Shown piece after piece: positions 55,565 through 64,000 of a stretch of 64,000 nt of DNA. Location of the stretch: NCBI GenBank assembly GCA_027946365.1, contig JAPEUQ010000014.1:310001-374000 (forward strand), given 5' to 3'. Position numbers and translations under genes: made by a program. Numbering within the stretch: position 1 is the stretch's first letter; every line of letters begins with the position of its first letter. The DNA comes from Kalmusia sp. IMI 367209. Its lineage: Eukaryota; Ascomycota; Dothideomycetes; Pleosporales; Didymosphaeriaceae. The notes under the pieces are model-generated. The model was not told where the DNA came from and did not search any database. It worked only from the letters and a program-made list of their open reading frames with translations.

Positions 55565-56392
55565 CTACTGCGCCGCCGTGACATTCCACCTCTCGGCAAA
55601 AGGATCATAATTAGCATCCGTCCACCTTGTATACTCGCTAACATCGGCGACATACTGCGCAACCTCCTCGCCATACACACTAGCCACGAAAGCATACGCC
55701 GTGTCCACTGCGGCGCTGACTCCGCTCCCAGTCCAGATGTTGCCGTCTTGGACCCAGCGCGCCTGCGGCACGTAGCTGACGTTGTTGCCGAAGGAAGTCG
55801 CCCACGTCCACGCCTTTTTGTTCGTCGTCGCGCGCTTTCCGTCGAGCACGCCGGCGCGGGCCAGGATCGTGCTGCCTGTGCAGACGGAGATGAGGTGCTT
55901 GAGCGAGGGGTAGACGGTTTTAACGAAGTCGATTTCGTGCGTTACGTCTTTGCGGGTGCCGCCTCCGCCGGGTACGAGGAGGACGTCGAGGGGGCCTGGG
56001 ATGGCGCTGCTGCCGTGGCAGGTACTATTCGTAGAGCTTTCGCCAATGTTGGTGAAGTTTGTTGCAGCCGCTTGGAGGTATTCCTCTAGGGTAATGGTGG
56101 GTGGTAGCGCAAAGCCGAAGTCGAGTCCGGGAAGCGGCGGGTTGGTGGTCGAGGGCGTGCTGTTGACGCTCAGGACGGAGAGGTGCATCTTGCCCGTGTA
56201 GTTGACGTAGGTCATTGCGAGCCCGGTGAAGACGTCCAATGGACCGAACAAATCGATAGGCGTGACGGAGGGGGTGAGTAGGAGGCCGAAGTGCAAAGGT
56301 ACCTCGGAGGTGTTTCCCATGGGTGGGCGGTCCTGCGCCAGGGCTACCATTGGCAAAGCTGCCAGCAGCGATGTGAAAAGGGTTCTACGCAT
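55565..56392 (-). CDS. Secreted DJ-1/PfpI-family protein, 275 aa
   Basis: A single exon from ATG 56392 starts with a clear signal peptide (MRRTLFTSLLAALPMVALAQ). It continues as a class-I glutamine-amidotransferase-like fold of the DJ-1/PfpI type: HFGLLLTPSVTPIDLFGPLD, VLLVPGGGGTRKD and the nucleophile elbow LISVCTGSTILARAG, with Cys171 as the expected reactive cysteine. Then come GKRATTNKKAW and GSGVSAAVDTAYAFV. Several N-x-S/T sites fit passage through the secretory pathway. Family members include isonitrile hydratases, glyoxalase-like enzymes and proteases; I cannot choose among them. Secretion is unusual for the family but common among fungal members of this subtype, to my knowledge. A TATAAA lies about 165 bp upstream on the same strand. 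Confidence 0.92.
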   Translation of the reverse strand: MRRTLFTSLLAALPMVALAQDRPPMGNTSEVPLHFGLLLTPSVTPIDLFGPLDVFTGLAMTYVNYTGKMHLSVLSVNSTPSTTNPPLPGLDFGFALPPTITLEEYLQAAATNFTNIGESSTNSTCHGSSAIPGPLDVLLVPGGGGTRKDVTHEIDFVKTVYPSLKHLISVCTGSTILARAGVLDGKRATTNKKAWTWATSFGNNVSYVPQARWVQDGNIWTGSGVSAAVDTAYAFVASVYGEEVAQYVADVSEYTRWTDANYDPFAERWNVTAAQ

Positions 56393-57293
56393 GATGTTGG
56401 TTGCTGTCGAATACTATGCGATCGTCGAAAGTGTTGTCAACAACAAAAGAATGAATAGAAGCAAGCCCAGCTCGTGTAATTTCTGCAATCGGAGTCGAGA
56501 TAGAGGTATAATGGATATCTTGCTCTTTTATGCACCGGTGACGATCGCTTCGTCTTTATACAACCATGAGCTGCCACTGCTCCACAGTTCGACACAATGC
56601 CCAGTCCGACTCCAAGTTACTCATTTCGCGATGTCCACCACGACCACCTTGGCGTACACCGAGGATTACAAACGGCCTCGCAGGTGAGTGCCAGCCATTC
56701 CTCCGCTACGGAGGTAATTGGTGGACCGGTGTTGTAATTAAATTAACCGTCAGGGCGTACACGCGAGTTACTCAAGCGAGAGGAGCTCTGGGGTGCATGT
56801 CGGTCTACATGAGCATATTTGCGGGCAATAACTCGTGCGAAAGACATGCACGCGCGGGAGCAACGCGGCCATGGTAGAGAGAATGTTTGGCAGGCGGCGA
56901 GCCGGCGGTGATTGTCGGAGGCTGCCTGACGGATCAAGGGCACGCGCACGAGTGCAAAGTTTCGAAACGTTCAAACCGACAAATGTGCGTGCAAGCGCCA
57001 AGCGCGAGGAGATTTGTAGGGTTGACTGGTGGGGAGGAGCTCATGAAGATGAACCAGCCTCGCCGTATAGAACGCCTTGCGACGCTGTGCTGTATATTAC
57101 GCTAGTCATGTTGCTAGCTACGCTCCCGAAGCCATCTTGGGACACGGACGTTGTTTCAGAAATGCGCATTCAATTTCTATCTCTTCGTTATTTGTACACG
57201 GCCATTCAGCCTCGAACCCTAATGCTAAACATGATATACATTACTTTCAGTTCACTCTTATCCACGCACATGGCCGACCTTCATTAACATCTC
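56393..57293. other. Intergenic region
   Basis: The 0.9-kb spacer contains the DJ-1-like gene's promoter and the 3' end of the transporter. Nothing else is supported. Confidence 0.45.
56555..56560 (-). promoter_or_regulatory. TATA box candidate for DJ-1-like gene
   Basis: The minus strand reads TATAAA about 165 bp before the ATG, which would give a leader of about 130 nt. Confidence 0.45.
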
Positions 57294-59086
57294 TTACACC
57301 ATACTACTCCCCTCTGTCCTCTCGTTCTGCGGCGCCTGCGGAGCACCCTGTTCGGCTTTACTCCAGCTTCTTCCACCGGGACCCATGTGCAACCGATCCG
57401 TGTCCACGAGACCGTCGCGCTGAAGTGACTCGGCGCTCCACTTTGCGCTCGTGATCGGGTTTACATGGAGTATGTACATGGTGTCGATCTCTTCCAGGGA
57501 GCGACCTTTCGTCTCGATCATGAAGAAGTAAACGATGATGGCCAAAACAGCGCAGCAGCATCCGAACACCAGGCCATAGAAGTAGTCGATGTTGTTGGTG
57601 ATCATGGTACTGAAGAACGAGATCAGGAAGTTGAAAAGCCAGTTCGAGGCCGTCGCGAGGGCCATGCAAATGGCGCGGTATCGGGCGGGATACAGTTCGC
57701 CGACGATTGCCCAGACGAGCGGACCCCAGGTGGTTGCAAATGCGGCGATGAACAGGCATGTGAACACAATCATGATGTTGCCTGCTTGCGGTGTCGACGT
57801 CGGGTTGGTGTGGTCCAGCTGGTAGTGGCCCACGAAGGAGTAGATGAAGAGGCAAACACACATCCACGCGGCGCCAGCAATCATAGCCTTTCTCCTTCCG
57901 ACGTTCTCGACGATCCAGAGACCCACAATGGTTGCGGCGACGTTCACAGTACCGAGGATAATGGAGGTGACATCTGAGTGGAATTAGCATGCCTCGCTTC
58001 GGACTCCCGCGTCGCATTCACTTACAGCTGTTGTCAAGACCTGTCGCGGAGAAGATGGTTGTGCCATAGTAGAAGAAGTAGTTTGCGCCAGTGAGCTGCT
58101 GACCAGCCTGCAGGATCATACCAAGAATCGTACGGTAAAGCATGCGTGGCCCAGTGAAAATCTCGTACCAAGGATGGTCACCACCAGCTGACTCTGCTTC
58201 GAGCTTATCCTGTATCTCCTTGATCTCCGCATCAATGAGCGGTGAGTTTTCTGGTACTCCATTGAGGCGAGCCATGTTGCGACGGGCTTCTTCAATGCGG
58301 CCCTTACGATATGCGTACCGCGGAGACTCTGGGAGAAGCAAGATGGTAGTGCCCAAAAGGATAGCCCAGAGCGCTGATAGACCGTTGGGGATACGCCACT
58401 GCGCACTGTTGTTGTAATCCTTCTTCGTGCCATAGTTGACCATGTACGCTGTCCAAATGCCCAATGTGATGAGCAATTGGTACGAAGAAACGGTGGCGCC
58501 ACGGATGCGCTTGGGGATCGACTCAGACTGGTACATTGGAACGACAGTTGACAGAGCTCCAATACCGAGACCGGCAGTGAAACGGCCCATGGCAAATTGC
58601 ACCCAGACGTCTTTACTTGTGATCTCGATTATTACGCCAACAATGTACCAGAAAGCAGATCCGGAAATGGTCAGACGGCGACCAAAGGTATCAGCCAGAG
58701 GAGCGGAGCCCAAGCATCCGAATAGGGTACCGACTCTGGAGATGTGTTAATCAGGGGGTTTTGGTAGGGCTTTGAGGGGGGGCTTACGCAAGAAGACCGA
58801 CAATCGTCCCTTGCCTCACGGCAGAGAATTTTCCATCCTCGCCGAATCTCTCAATAAAGTCGGGCATGGCCAAAAAGCCAGAGATTTGCCCCGACTCGTA
58901 ACCGAACATGAAGCCACCGATACTAGCAATAGCTCCTAGAATCACTGCCACCGCCGGGACTCTTCCCTGGGGCATCTCAACCTCAGGGTGCGAATTCCTC
59001 CTTGGCGGCGTCTGTGCAGGAGTGGTCATGTTCGAAATGTTCTTCTCGGCCACCTCATTGGTGGCCTTCCTATGGAAGAATCGCAT
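57294..59086 (-). CDS. MFS hexose-type sugar transporter, 562 aa
   Basis: Three exons (59086-58788, 58735-58026, 57973-57294) join to an unbroken 562-residue protein of the major facilitator, sugar-porter family. Landmarks in order are GGFMFGYESGQISGFLAMPD (helix 1), DTFGRRLTISG (the loop 2-3 motif), the helix 4-5 region ending in PMYQSESIPKRIRG, LLLPESPRYAYRKGR, QQLTGANYFFYYGT (helix 7, sugar selectivity), ENVGRRKA and FMIETKGRSLEEID. These indicate a proton-coupled or facilitative hexose transporter of the plasma membrane with 12 helices and cytoplasmic ends. The C-terminal tail is polar and Gln/Glu-rich. Substrate cannot be read from sequence, though the QQLTG..YFFYYGT helix is that of high-affinity glucose transporters. 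Confidence 0.95.
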
Positions 59087-60800
59087 AGTGGTAATGTCAA
59101 AATATTGTGTGTTAGGATATCAGAGCAAAGATGCGTAGCAAAGAAGTCTTGTCAAGAATGATTTGAATTCTGTTCACTTGGGGAGTGAAAGCATGGGGAA
59201 TGGGGAAGAAATGTTTGGGTTTTTGTTGACGAAGAGTCGGTTCCGGATTCCCATGGGCACATGTGAGCATGGGTCGATAGTTGGTTGAACCGTGATTTCG
59301 GCCGATGAACAGTGGAACTTTGCCATCAGTACAAGCTTCGTGACCAAGCTAGTATGCAATCTCCTCGCTCGCTCGTGCTCGAGCCCAGCATCCGGCGTGC
59401 GTGGAATCAGTGGAGTTAGTAAGCCGACATCTGGACGGTGAACATGGTAGAGTCACGAGCAATGCATTAATTGATGCTGAGCAACTTGGGTTACTTGTTG
59501 AGGTCATATATCGTGTTCAACTGCTGATAAGTCTGATCCGACACAGTGGAGTTCCAGTAGCTTGCGATATCTCTGTTCATTATCGAACACACAGAGCCGA
59601 TATTGACCGAGTTGAGATATCGGTCAGAGGTCGGAGGTCGGGAGATGCGCATTGCCCTAGCTGCGGGACGAACCTCGGCGTAACCGTTTTTTGCGAATCC
59701 TTGTCCGTTTGCGATCAAGAATTTTCTTTTCGTTTTCCGTGGAGAGGGTCAAGGTGGGTCAGGGTGGGAACCATTGTGAGGCTCTGAAATTGGCCTGTTT
59801 TGTTGGCGCGCCCCGCTACCAAGCCTAGGCGTCGACATAATGACGTTGAGTGTTGGGGGAAGGGGTTGTGTACCGGCCATATAGAATGGTTCGCTGCAGG
59901 CTTCCTTTCCGCCCGTTGAAGAATACGATATTTGAAAGCACAGCAAAATCGAAGGAATACAGCTCAACGTGCTGCATCATGGTGGTGTGAGATTGACGAT
60001 CAGCATGCAACCAGACCTGGCTAGCTGCCTTTTGAGAGCTAAAAGCGGGCCGACCGATCACGGAATATATTTAGCTAGTGTTAGCCGCTGCGTCATCTTC
60101 GTTGATCCGGTCAACTCGGCATGGTGGGGCCGCGAAACAAAGCTAAAAAGTGCAACCTCTCGAGAAAGGCTCTGCAAAGATCGTGAGCGTTTGGTCACCA
60201 GATTGTGACCGCCACTCCCTCTCTGGATTCCAAGTTCCATTCGACTTTAGCACCACGTGGGTCAACAGAGAGAATATCACAGCCTATAGCCCTCTCCGTT
60301 CACGAATTTCTTAGAGAACGAAAACGCAGGCACTCCACCATCTTTTCTTGTTCTCGTAGGACTGACCATGGCGCTAGACTCTTTGTCTCATAGCTAATCT
60401 CACATTGTACATCAGTTGTACCAATCTTGCGCACGCCCGGATGTTGTGCTCGTAAAGGGGGGCTGCGTAGTATGCTTAGTTGATAATGGCCTAGAGAGCC
60501 CCACGTCGGCTCTCGTTGGCGGCCGATGATCCTCTGTTATGATTTCCACATCTCTTCTCAATTACTGAGCCAGCCCGTGCTTGGCGAACGACCATTTCGA
60601 AGTCGGCCCTGAGCATTCGTGAAGGCAGCTGGTGATACCATGGGGATGTTCGAATTTCTCAAGCGCGACATTCTTGTTAAATTCTTATTACTTGTGAAGG
60701 GTTTAGGCTCTTAGGCTCTCGACGTAGTTCTTTCACAAAACTCTTCGATTGATAAGGCCAAAAGTGGGTCTTTCGGAATCGGCTGCATGTCGTCCCGGAG

Positions 60801-60808
60801 TATATAAA
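60801..60808 (+). promoter_or_regulatory. TATA box candidate
   Basis: TATATAAA lies 38 bp upstream of an ATG (60839). If used, the leader would be very short. It is the cleanest core-promoter sequence in this part of the window. Confidence 0.45.
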
Positions 60809-60838
60809 GACCTCTCCACAGTACAGCAATAGGCTAGA

Positions 60839-61140
60839 ATGAAGTGCTTTTTCTCAGTCCCGTTTCTCCCTCACATTACTCATGTCTCTGGTTCGACTAT
60901 CGCCAAAATTGGCATAGCCTTTGAAATAACTAAGTATCGGGCGAAGATTCGGCAGCGGCGCTAGATGTATCAGTCTGTGTCCATGAGATTTGATCATCCC
61001 TGACCTGCCTTAGAGATTTTGACATACATTCCCAGTATAAGGCAATCAAGCAACACTGTACGTTGCTGATATCTAAGCGCCAACTTTCGCTTGCAGTGTT
61101 TCTATGTGGTGAAAGCCTTTTTAAATGGGAAACCGCCTGA
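60839..61140 (+). CDS. Candidate small protein, 73 aa, one intron
   Basis: The ATG at 60839 lies just behind a TATATAAA. Exon 1 (60839-60933) and exon 2 (61014-61140) join across an 80-bp intron with a GTATCG donor, a CTGAC branch-like site and a TTAG acceptor, giving 74 codons in frame. The protein starts MKCFFSVPFLPHITHVSG and has three cysteines. The leader is only weakly hydrophobic, so secretion is doubtful. It resembles no family I know. The alternatives are an unspliced 40-codon ORF or nothing. Confidence 0.25.
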
Positions 61141-61543
61141 GAATGGTCTTTAAATAGTAGGGGTAGGGTGCAGTTAAGGGAGGAATTCATACCTAGCGAC
61201 TGGGCACCGTGCATCACTTGCTAGCTAATGCGCACCCAACGCGCTTAATTCCATCTTCAACATTCTAGATTGTGAGAAATTAGCAGATGATATTTTGTGT
61301 TCTGTACTCATAAATAATGTATATCGCGCAATACAGTGCAACAGACTGTTCTCCGTGAAGCAGCGAGGAGGTTCACACGCCGTTATCGATCGATTTACCG
61401 CTGCCCTGATAACAATAACTATCTCTTCCATTTGGTTAGATTGTCAGATAAGGGAGAGCAAGTGGCAGATGGTATCTTAAACTTCATGAATATGCTACAT
61501 GACATGCGTTAAATTACTTTTCCTGAGTAACACGCGCCAAGCG

Positions 61544-63450
61544 TCAAGACCTCGTTCGGAAAAGGTAATCATAGTTTTCTTTGAGTTGAGCAACCACGCC
61601 CTCGAACACTGCTTTTTGGAAAGCCACATCTTCCAAGGTATTAGCCCGGCGGTCGAAATCGCACCTAATACACCTGCGAACAGCATCTGCGTACTTGCCA
61701 CCCGCATCATTGTAGAGCTCTTCCACCAATCTGTCGGCGCTGGCTAGTTCTGTCATCAAATTTGTTTGTGCATCTCCAGTTCCTTGTGCACCATCCTCCG
61801 GTTTGGACAAGTCAGACAAGGGCTTTCCATACCACAGCTCGATGAGAGAGATGCCTAATGCATAGAGGGTCTGGTTTCGGATGATAAGGCGCATAGCAGG
61901 TGACATTGTCGGCTCAGGCGATTGACCTCCAGTAGCAACCCTTTGTAGCACAAATGGGTCAGTATAGGCAGTTTTCCCTGATCGATCGATGAAGAGAATA
62001 TTGTTGTTGCTCCAACTGTCCCCCAGCCAGGGTGTTTCATGTAATTGCAACACGCTGGATGCTAGCGTAACAGCTAATTGGAGACGATAGCGGCGGGCAA
62101 ATTTTGTGTCTGCAAGTACGTTGCGAAGATTGCGAATCGACCAATCCTCAGTATCGTGCGGTGGACTTCTTGAGGGATAGATGAGGATGTCGTGTTTCTT
62201 CTTAGCATATTCGTTAGCCAAAAGAGACAAACACATTTCTCTCTGTAGTGGCTGTAAGGTGCTGATGGCAGCACAGAGGCTTTTGATTGGCTGCATGTTG
62301 CGTGTCGGTCCTAGGGCTGCCTGCACAGCTTTTTTCGCTTGGTTCGCAAATCGGACACCCTTCGCACTGGTGGCGCATGCTGCTGAAGTAGCTGTAGACA
62401 GTTGTTCTCCTAATGTGATTTTTACATCTGCTTCCTCCCAACTCCAAGGTTTCTTGACAGCTGGAGAAGGCTTGCAATTTGTTAATTCGGTGTGATCATA
62501 GCGGAAGACTACATGAAATGGCTCCTGCATGGAGTCTTCATCGTCACTTTCGTCGCTCTGAACATCGTCCATGCGGTGTTCTAGGCGAAGGTGGACGCTG
62601 TGGCTGGCATGGCATGAGCACTGCCAACCGGTTTCCAATGCGGAGTGGAATCCCTGGGCATGGTCATTGATGATATGGAACTTAGGCATCGGTAGAGCTT
62701 CAGTTTTACGGGAGGATTGTAGAGTCTCCAACGAAATTGTCTGGGTAGTCATTCGATGGAGGGATGAGTTAGCTCGTCTCAAAGAACTCATCAAGTCGTC
62801 GTAATCGCTCTTCTTCAAGCTGAAATCGAGTCGCTTGTAATATTTTCTGAAGTTCTGTTCGTCGCTGAACTGTGGCTTCCCAGACGTATCCAGTTTCAAT
62901 CGCTGTTTGAAAATATCGATCGTCTTCCTCAGCTCATCTGAACAGGGCTTGTCAGCATGAGAGAGGCTCATCTTGACCGTGATTACGTACCGATGGTTGC
63001 TATGTACGAGTCGTAGCTCGTGCCAAGACGCTTCTTGAGCTTATCGTCAAAAGGGCCCTCTTTCCAGGAGCTTCCGCCAGGGTCCGCAAGGAAATTTGAC
63101 ATATCCTTCGGTTTTACTATACCTTCCTACATGTACAAGCTTAGGACATAATTCATATTCATGAAAGAACCGAGAAAACTTACCAGTAATAGGTGCAACG
63201 AATTGACGCAGATGGTCTTCTCCGTGCGCAGCTCAACAACAAGGCTTTGGAATTGTTCTCGATACTTCATACAGCGACTGGACAGATTAGTAAAAAGAAA
63301 CCTATGTAGTTTTCTACATGATGAACAATCAAAAAAGGCTACCTGGATCACATACCGCGAGACTGCAATTCCTTTTCCATAAAACTCCATTGACGCTAAG
63401 ATCAGTGGTATAGCGCCTAGGACGAGGCCGGCCACTTCCACTCCTGCCAT
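61544..63450 (-). CDS. DUF7580-type protein with degenerate kinase-like C-terminus, 572 aa
   Basis: Four exons (63450-63356, 63277-63184, 63126-62991, 62937-61544) sum to 1,719 nt and join without a break. The N-terminus MAGVEVAGLVLGAIPLILAS, then KYREQFQSLVVELRTEK, is the helical start typical of a large fungal family carrying the DUF7580 domain. It recalls the HeLo-like domains of fungal cell-death proteins, but I have not shown homology. A central region (about residues 150-330) has an acidic SDESDDEDS insert. The C-terminal part keeps a kinase-like outline, with RLQLAVTLASSVLQLHETPW, SWSNNNILFID and LYALGISLIELWYGKPL. It lacks HRD and DFG, so it should be a pseudokinase-like fold without catalysis. 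Function is unknown. Confidence 0.88.
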
Positions 63451-63860
63451 TTTGAAAAGCGGGTCTCTAGTTGATAGCACAAGTCATCCGAGAATACCTG
63501 TACGCACGCAGGTGAACATCTGGGGATGCACTCAGAGGGGGTTCCCCCAACAAGGCGGCGGTGGCCAGCTCTCGCTTGCGTGCAGAGGAGGGCGCGATAG
63601 CAGACTACGCGAAGCAGCGAACAGCAACAAATAGACGAAGTGAAAAGGGTGGAAATATCAATGGCGATAGGGTCACCGTGAGAAAGATGGAACAGGTCGC
63701 GAGGCTGAGCGCTGGACAGGCTGCGAGATGGCAGACGCATCTGGATGCGGGGCTTCAGCCTCACCAGATCACACAAACACCCCGCGATCCCCCAGCAGCC
63801 GCACAAACCGTCGTGAAAACAGTGTCCACAGTTCACGCCGCCCCACACATGTAGGTCGCG
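63451..63860. promoter_or_regulatory. Divergent promoter region at right edge
   Basis: The 410-bp spacer separates the divergent starts of the DUF7580-type gene and the gene leaving the right edge, so it should contain both promoters. A minus-strand open frame crossing it (63417-63962) is antisense to the plus-strand start and looks less like protein. Confidence 0.45.
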
Positions 63861-64000
63861 ATGACTACCCCATCCGCTATCCATTTGCGCGTGCACGATG
63901 TCGGCGGCGTATTCGTAAGCCTTGCGCAAGCGCTGAGCTACTCTCCGCAATATGCGGATCAAATTCCCCGCGAGCGCATCGACGATGAATTTGACCGCTT
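63861..64000 (+). CDS. 5' end of an uncharacterised gene running off the right edge
   Basis: From ATG 63861 the frame is open to the window end, 46 codons. It reads MTTPSAIHLRVHDVGGVFVS, then LAQALSYSPQYADQIPRERI and DDEFDRF. The helical start with a D/E-rich IDDEF motif resembles the N-terminus of large fungal proteins that continue into a conserved helical domain, sometimes before zinc-finger or NACHT regions. That is my recollection of such starts, not evidence from the window. No signal peptide is present. It is transcribed away from the DUF7580-type gene. Confidence 0.6.
   Translation, partial: MTTPSAIHLRVHDVGGVFVSLAQALSYSPQYADQIPRERIDDEFDR

Larger units (their letters stand above)
59087..61543. 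other. Long intergenic region with one candidate small gene
   Basis: The 2.46-kb region holds the transporter promoter on the left and the 3' end of the DUF7580-type gene on the right. A clear TATATAAA (60801) precedes a small two-exon ORF listed separately. A 95-codon minus-strand frame (60930-61217) overlaps it, so only one of the two is likely to be real. The rest appears non-coding. Confidence 0.4.

Noticed and set aside
63417..63962. 181-codon minus-strand frame at the right edge
   Set aside because: Its first part is antisense to the plus-strand start at 63861, its middle is Cys/His/Gly-scattered, and its end overlaps the first exon of the DUF7580-type gene in another frame.
1..64000. 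tRNA genes, rRNA, CRISPR arrays or long terminal repeats
   Set aside because: I looked for T-arm-like GGTTCGAATCC blocks, repeated spacers and paired terminal repeats by eye and found none that hold; a tRNAscan or self-alignment would be more sensitive.

Overview
The window looks like nuclear DNA of a filamentous ascomycete (Pezizomycotina), most likely a dothideomycete. Introns are short (about 45-130 bp, GT..AG, often GTACGT or GTAAGT donors), intergenic spacers are long, and the families are fungal: a SepA/Bni1-type formin, a HET-domain protein, a fungal rhodopsin/PTH11-like membrane protein, a PF11951-type transcription factor and a DUF7580-type protein. I could splice seven multi-exon genes by hand into unbroken frames whose exon lengths sum to a multiple of three, which supports those models. 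The class assignment is inference from gene content.

Layout, left to right. 1-4.5 kb: the 5' part of a HET gene running off the left edge, and a secreted lysine-rich protein. 4.5-13.3 kb: a large formin (minus), a small single-pass membrane protein (plus) and NAD-dependent formate dehydrogenase (minus). 15-21.3 kb: a capsule-type glycosyltransferase, a secreted PAF-acetylhydrolase-like lipase, a decayed gene, and a 561-564 residue protein with an HEXXH motif and no family I recognise. 23.5-31.9 kb: a disordered protein, a small hypothetical protein and a protein kinase with a glycine-rich tail. 32-40 kb: a fungal transcription factor, a phytanoyl-CoA dioxygenase-like enzyme and an AT-hook nuclear protein. 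41.6-46.8 kb: a secreted type-B carboxylesterase and a fungal rhodopsin-domain membrane protein. 48.3-53.9 kb: two tail-to-tail paralogous kinases and an M6 (InhA-like) metallopeptidase with a QxW beta-trefoil tail. 55.5-59.1 kb: a secreted DJ-1/PfpI protein and a hexose-type MFS transporter. 60.8-64 kb: a candidate small gene behind a clear TATA box, a DUF7580-type protein with a degenerate kinase-like C-terminus, and the first 46 codons of a divergently transcribed gene leaving the right edge.

This is not an operon or an obvious metabolite cluster; I see no PKS, NRPS or P450. Two themes recur. One is signalling and recognition: HET, DUF7580, three kinases and the rhodopsin-like protein. The other is secreted or exported hydrolases. 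At least six genes contain single-nucleotide frame breaks, mostly at mononucleotide runs, where both flanking frames encode recognisable protein. That pattern points to residual sequencing indels more than to biology, and it affects how these genes should be read.
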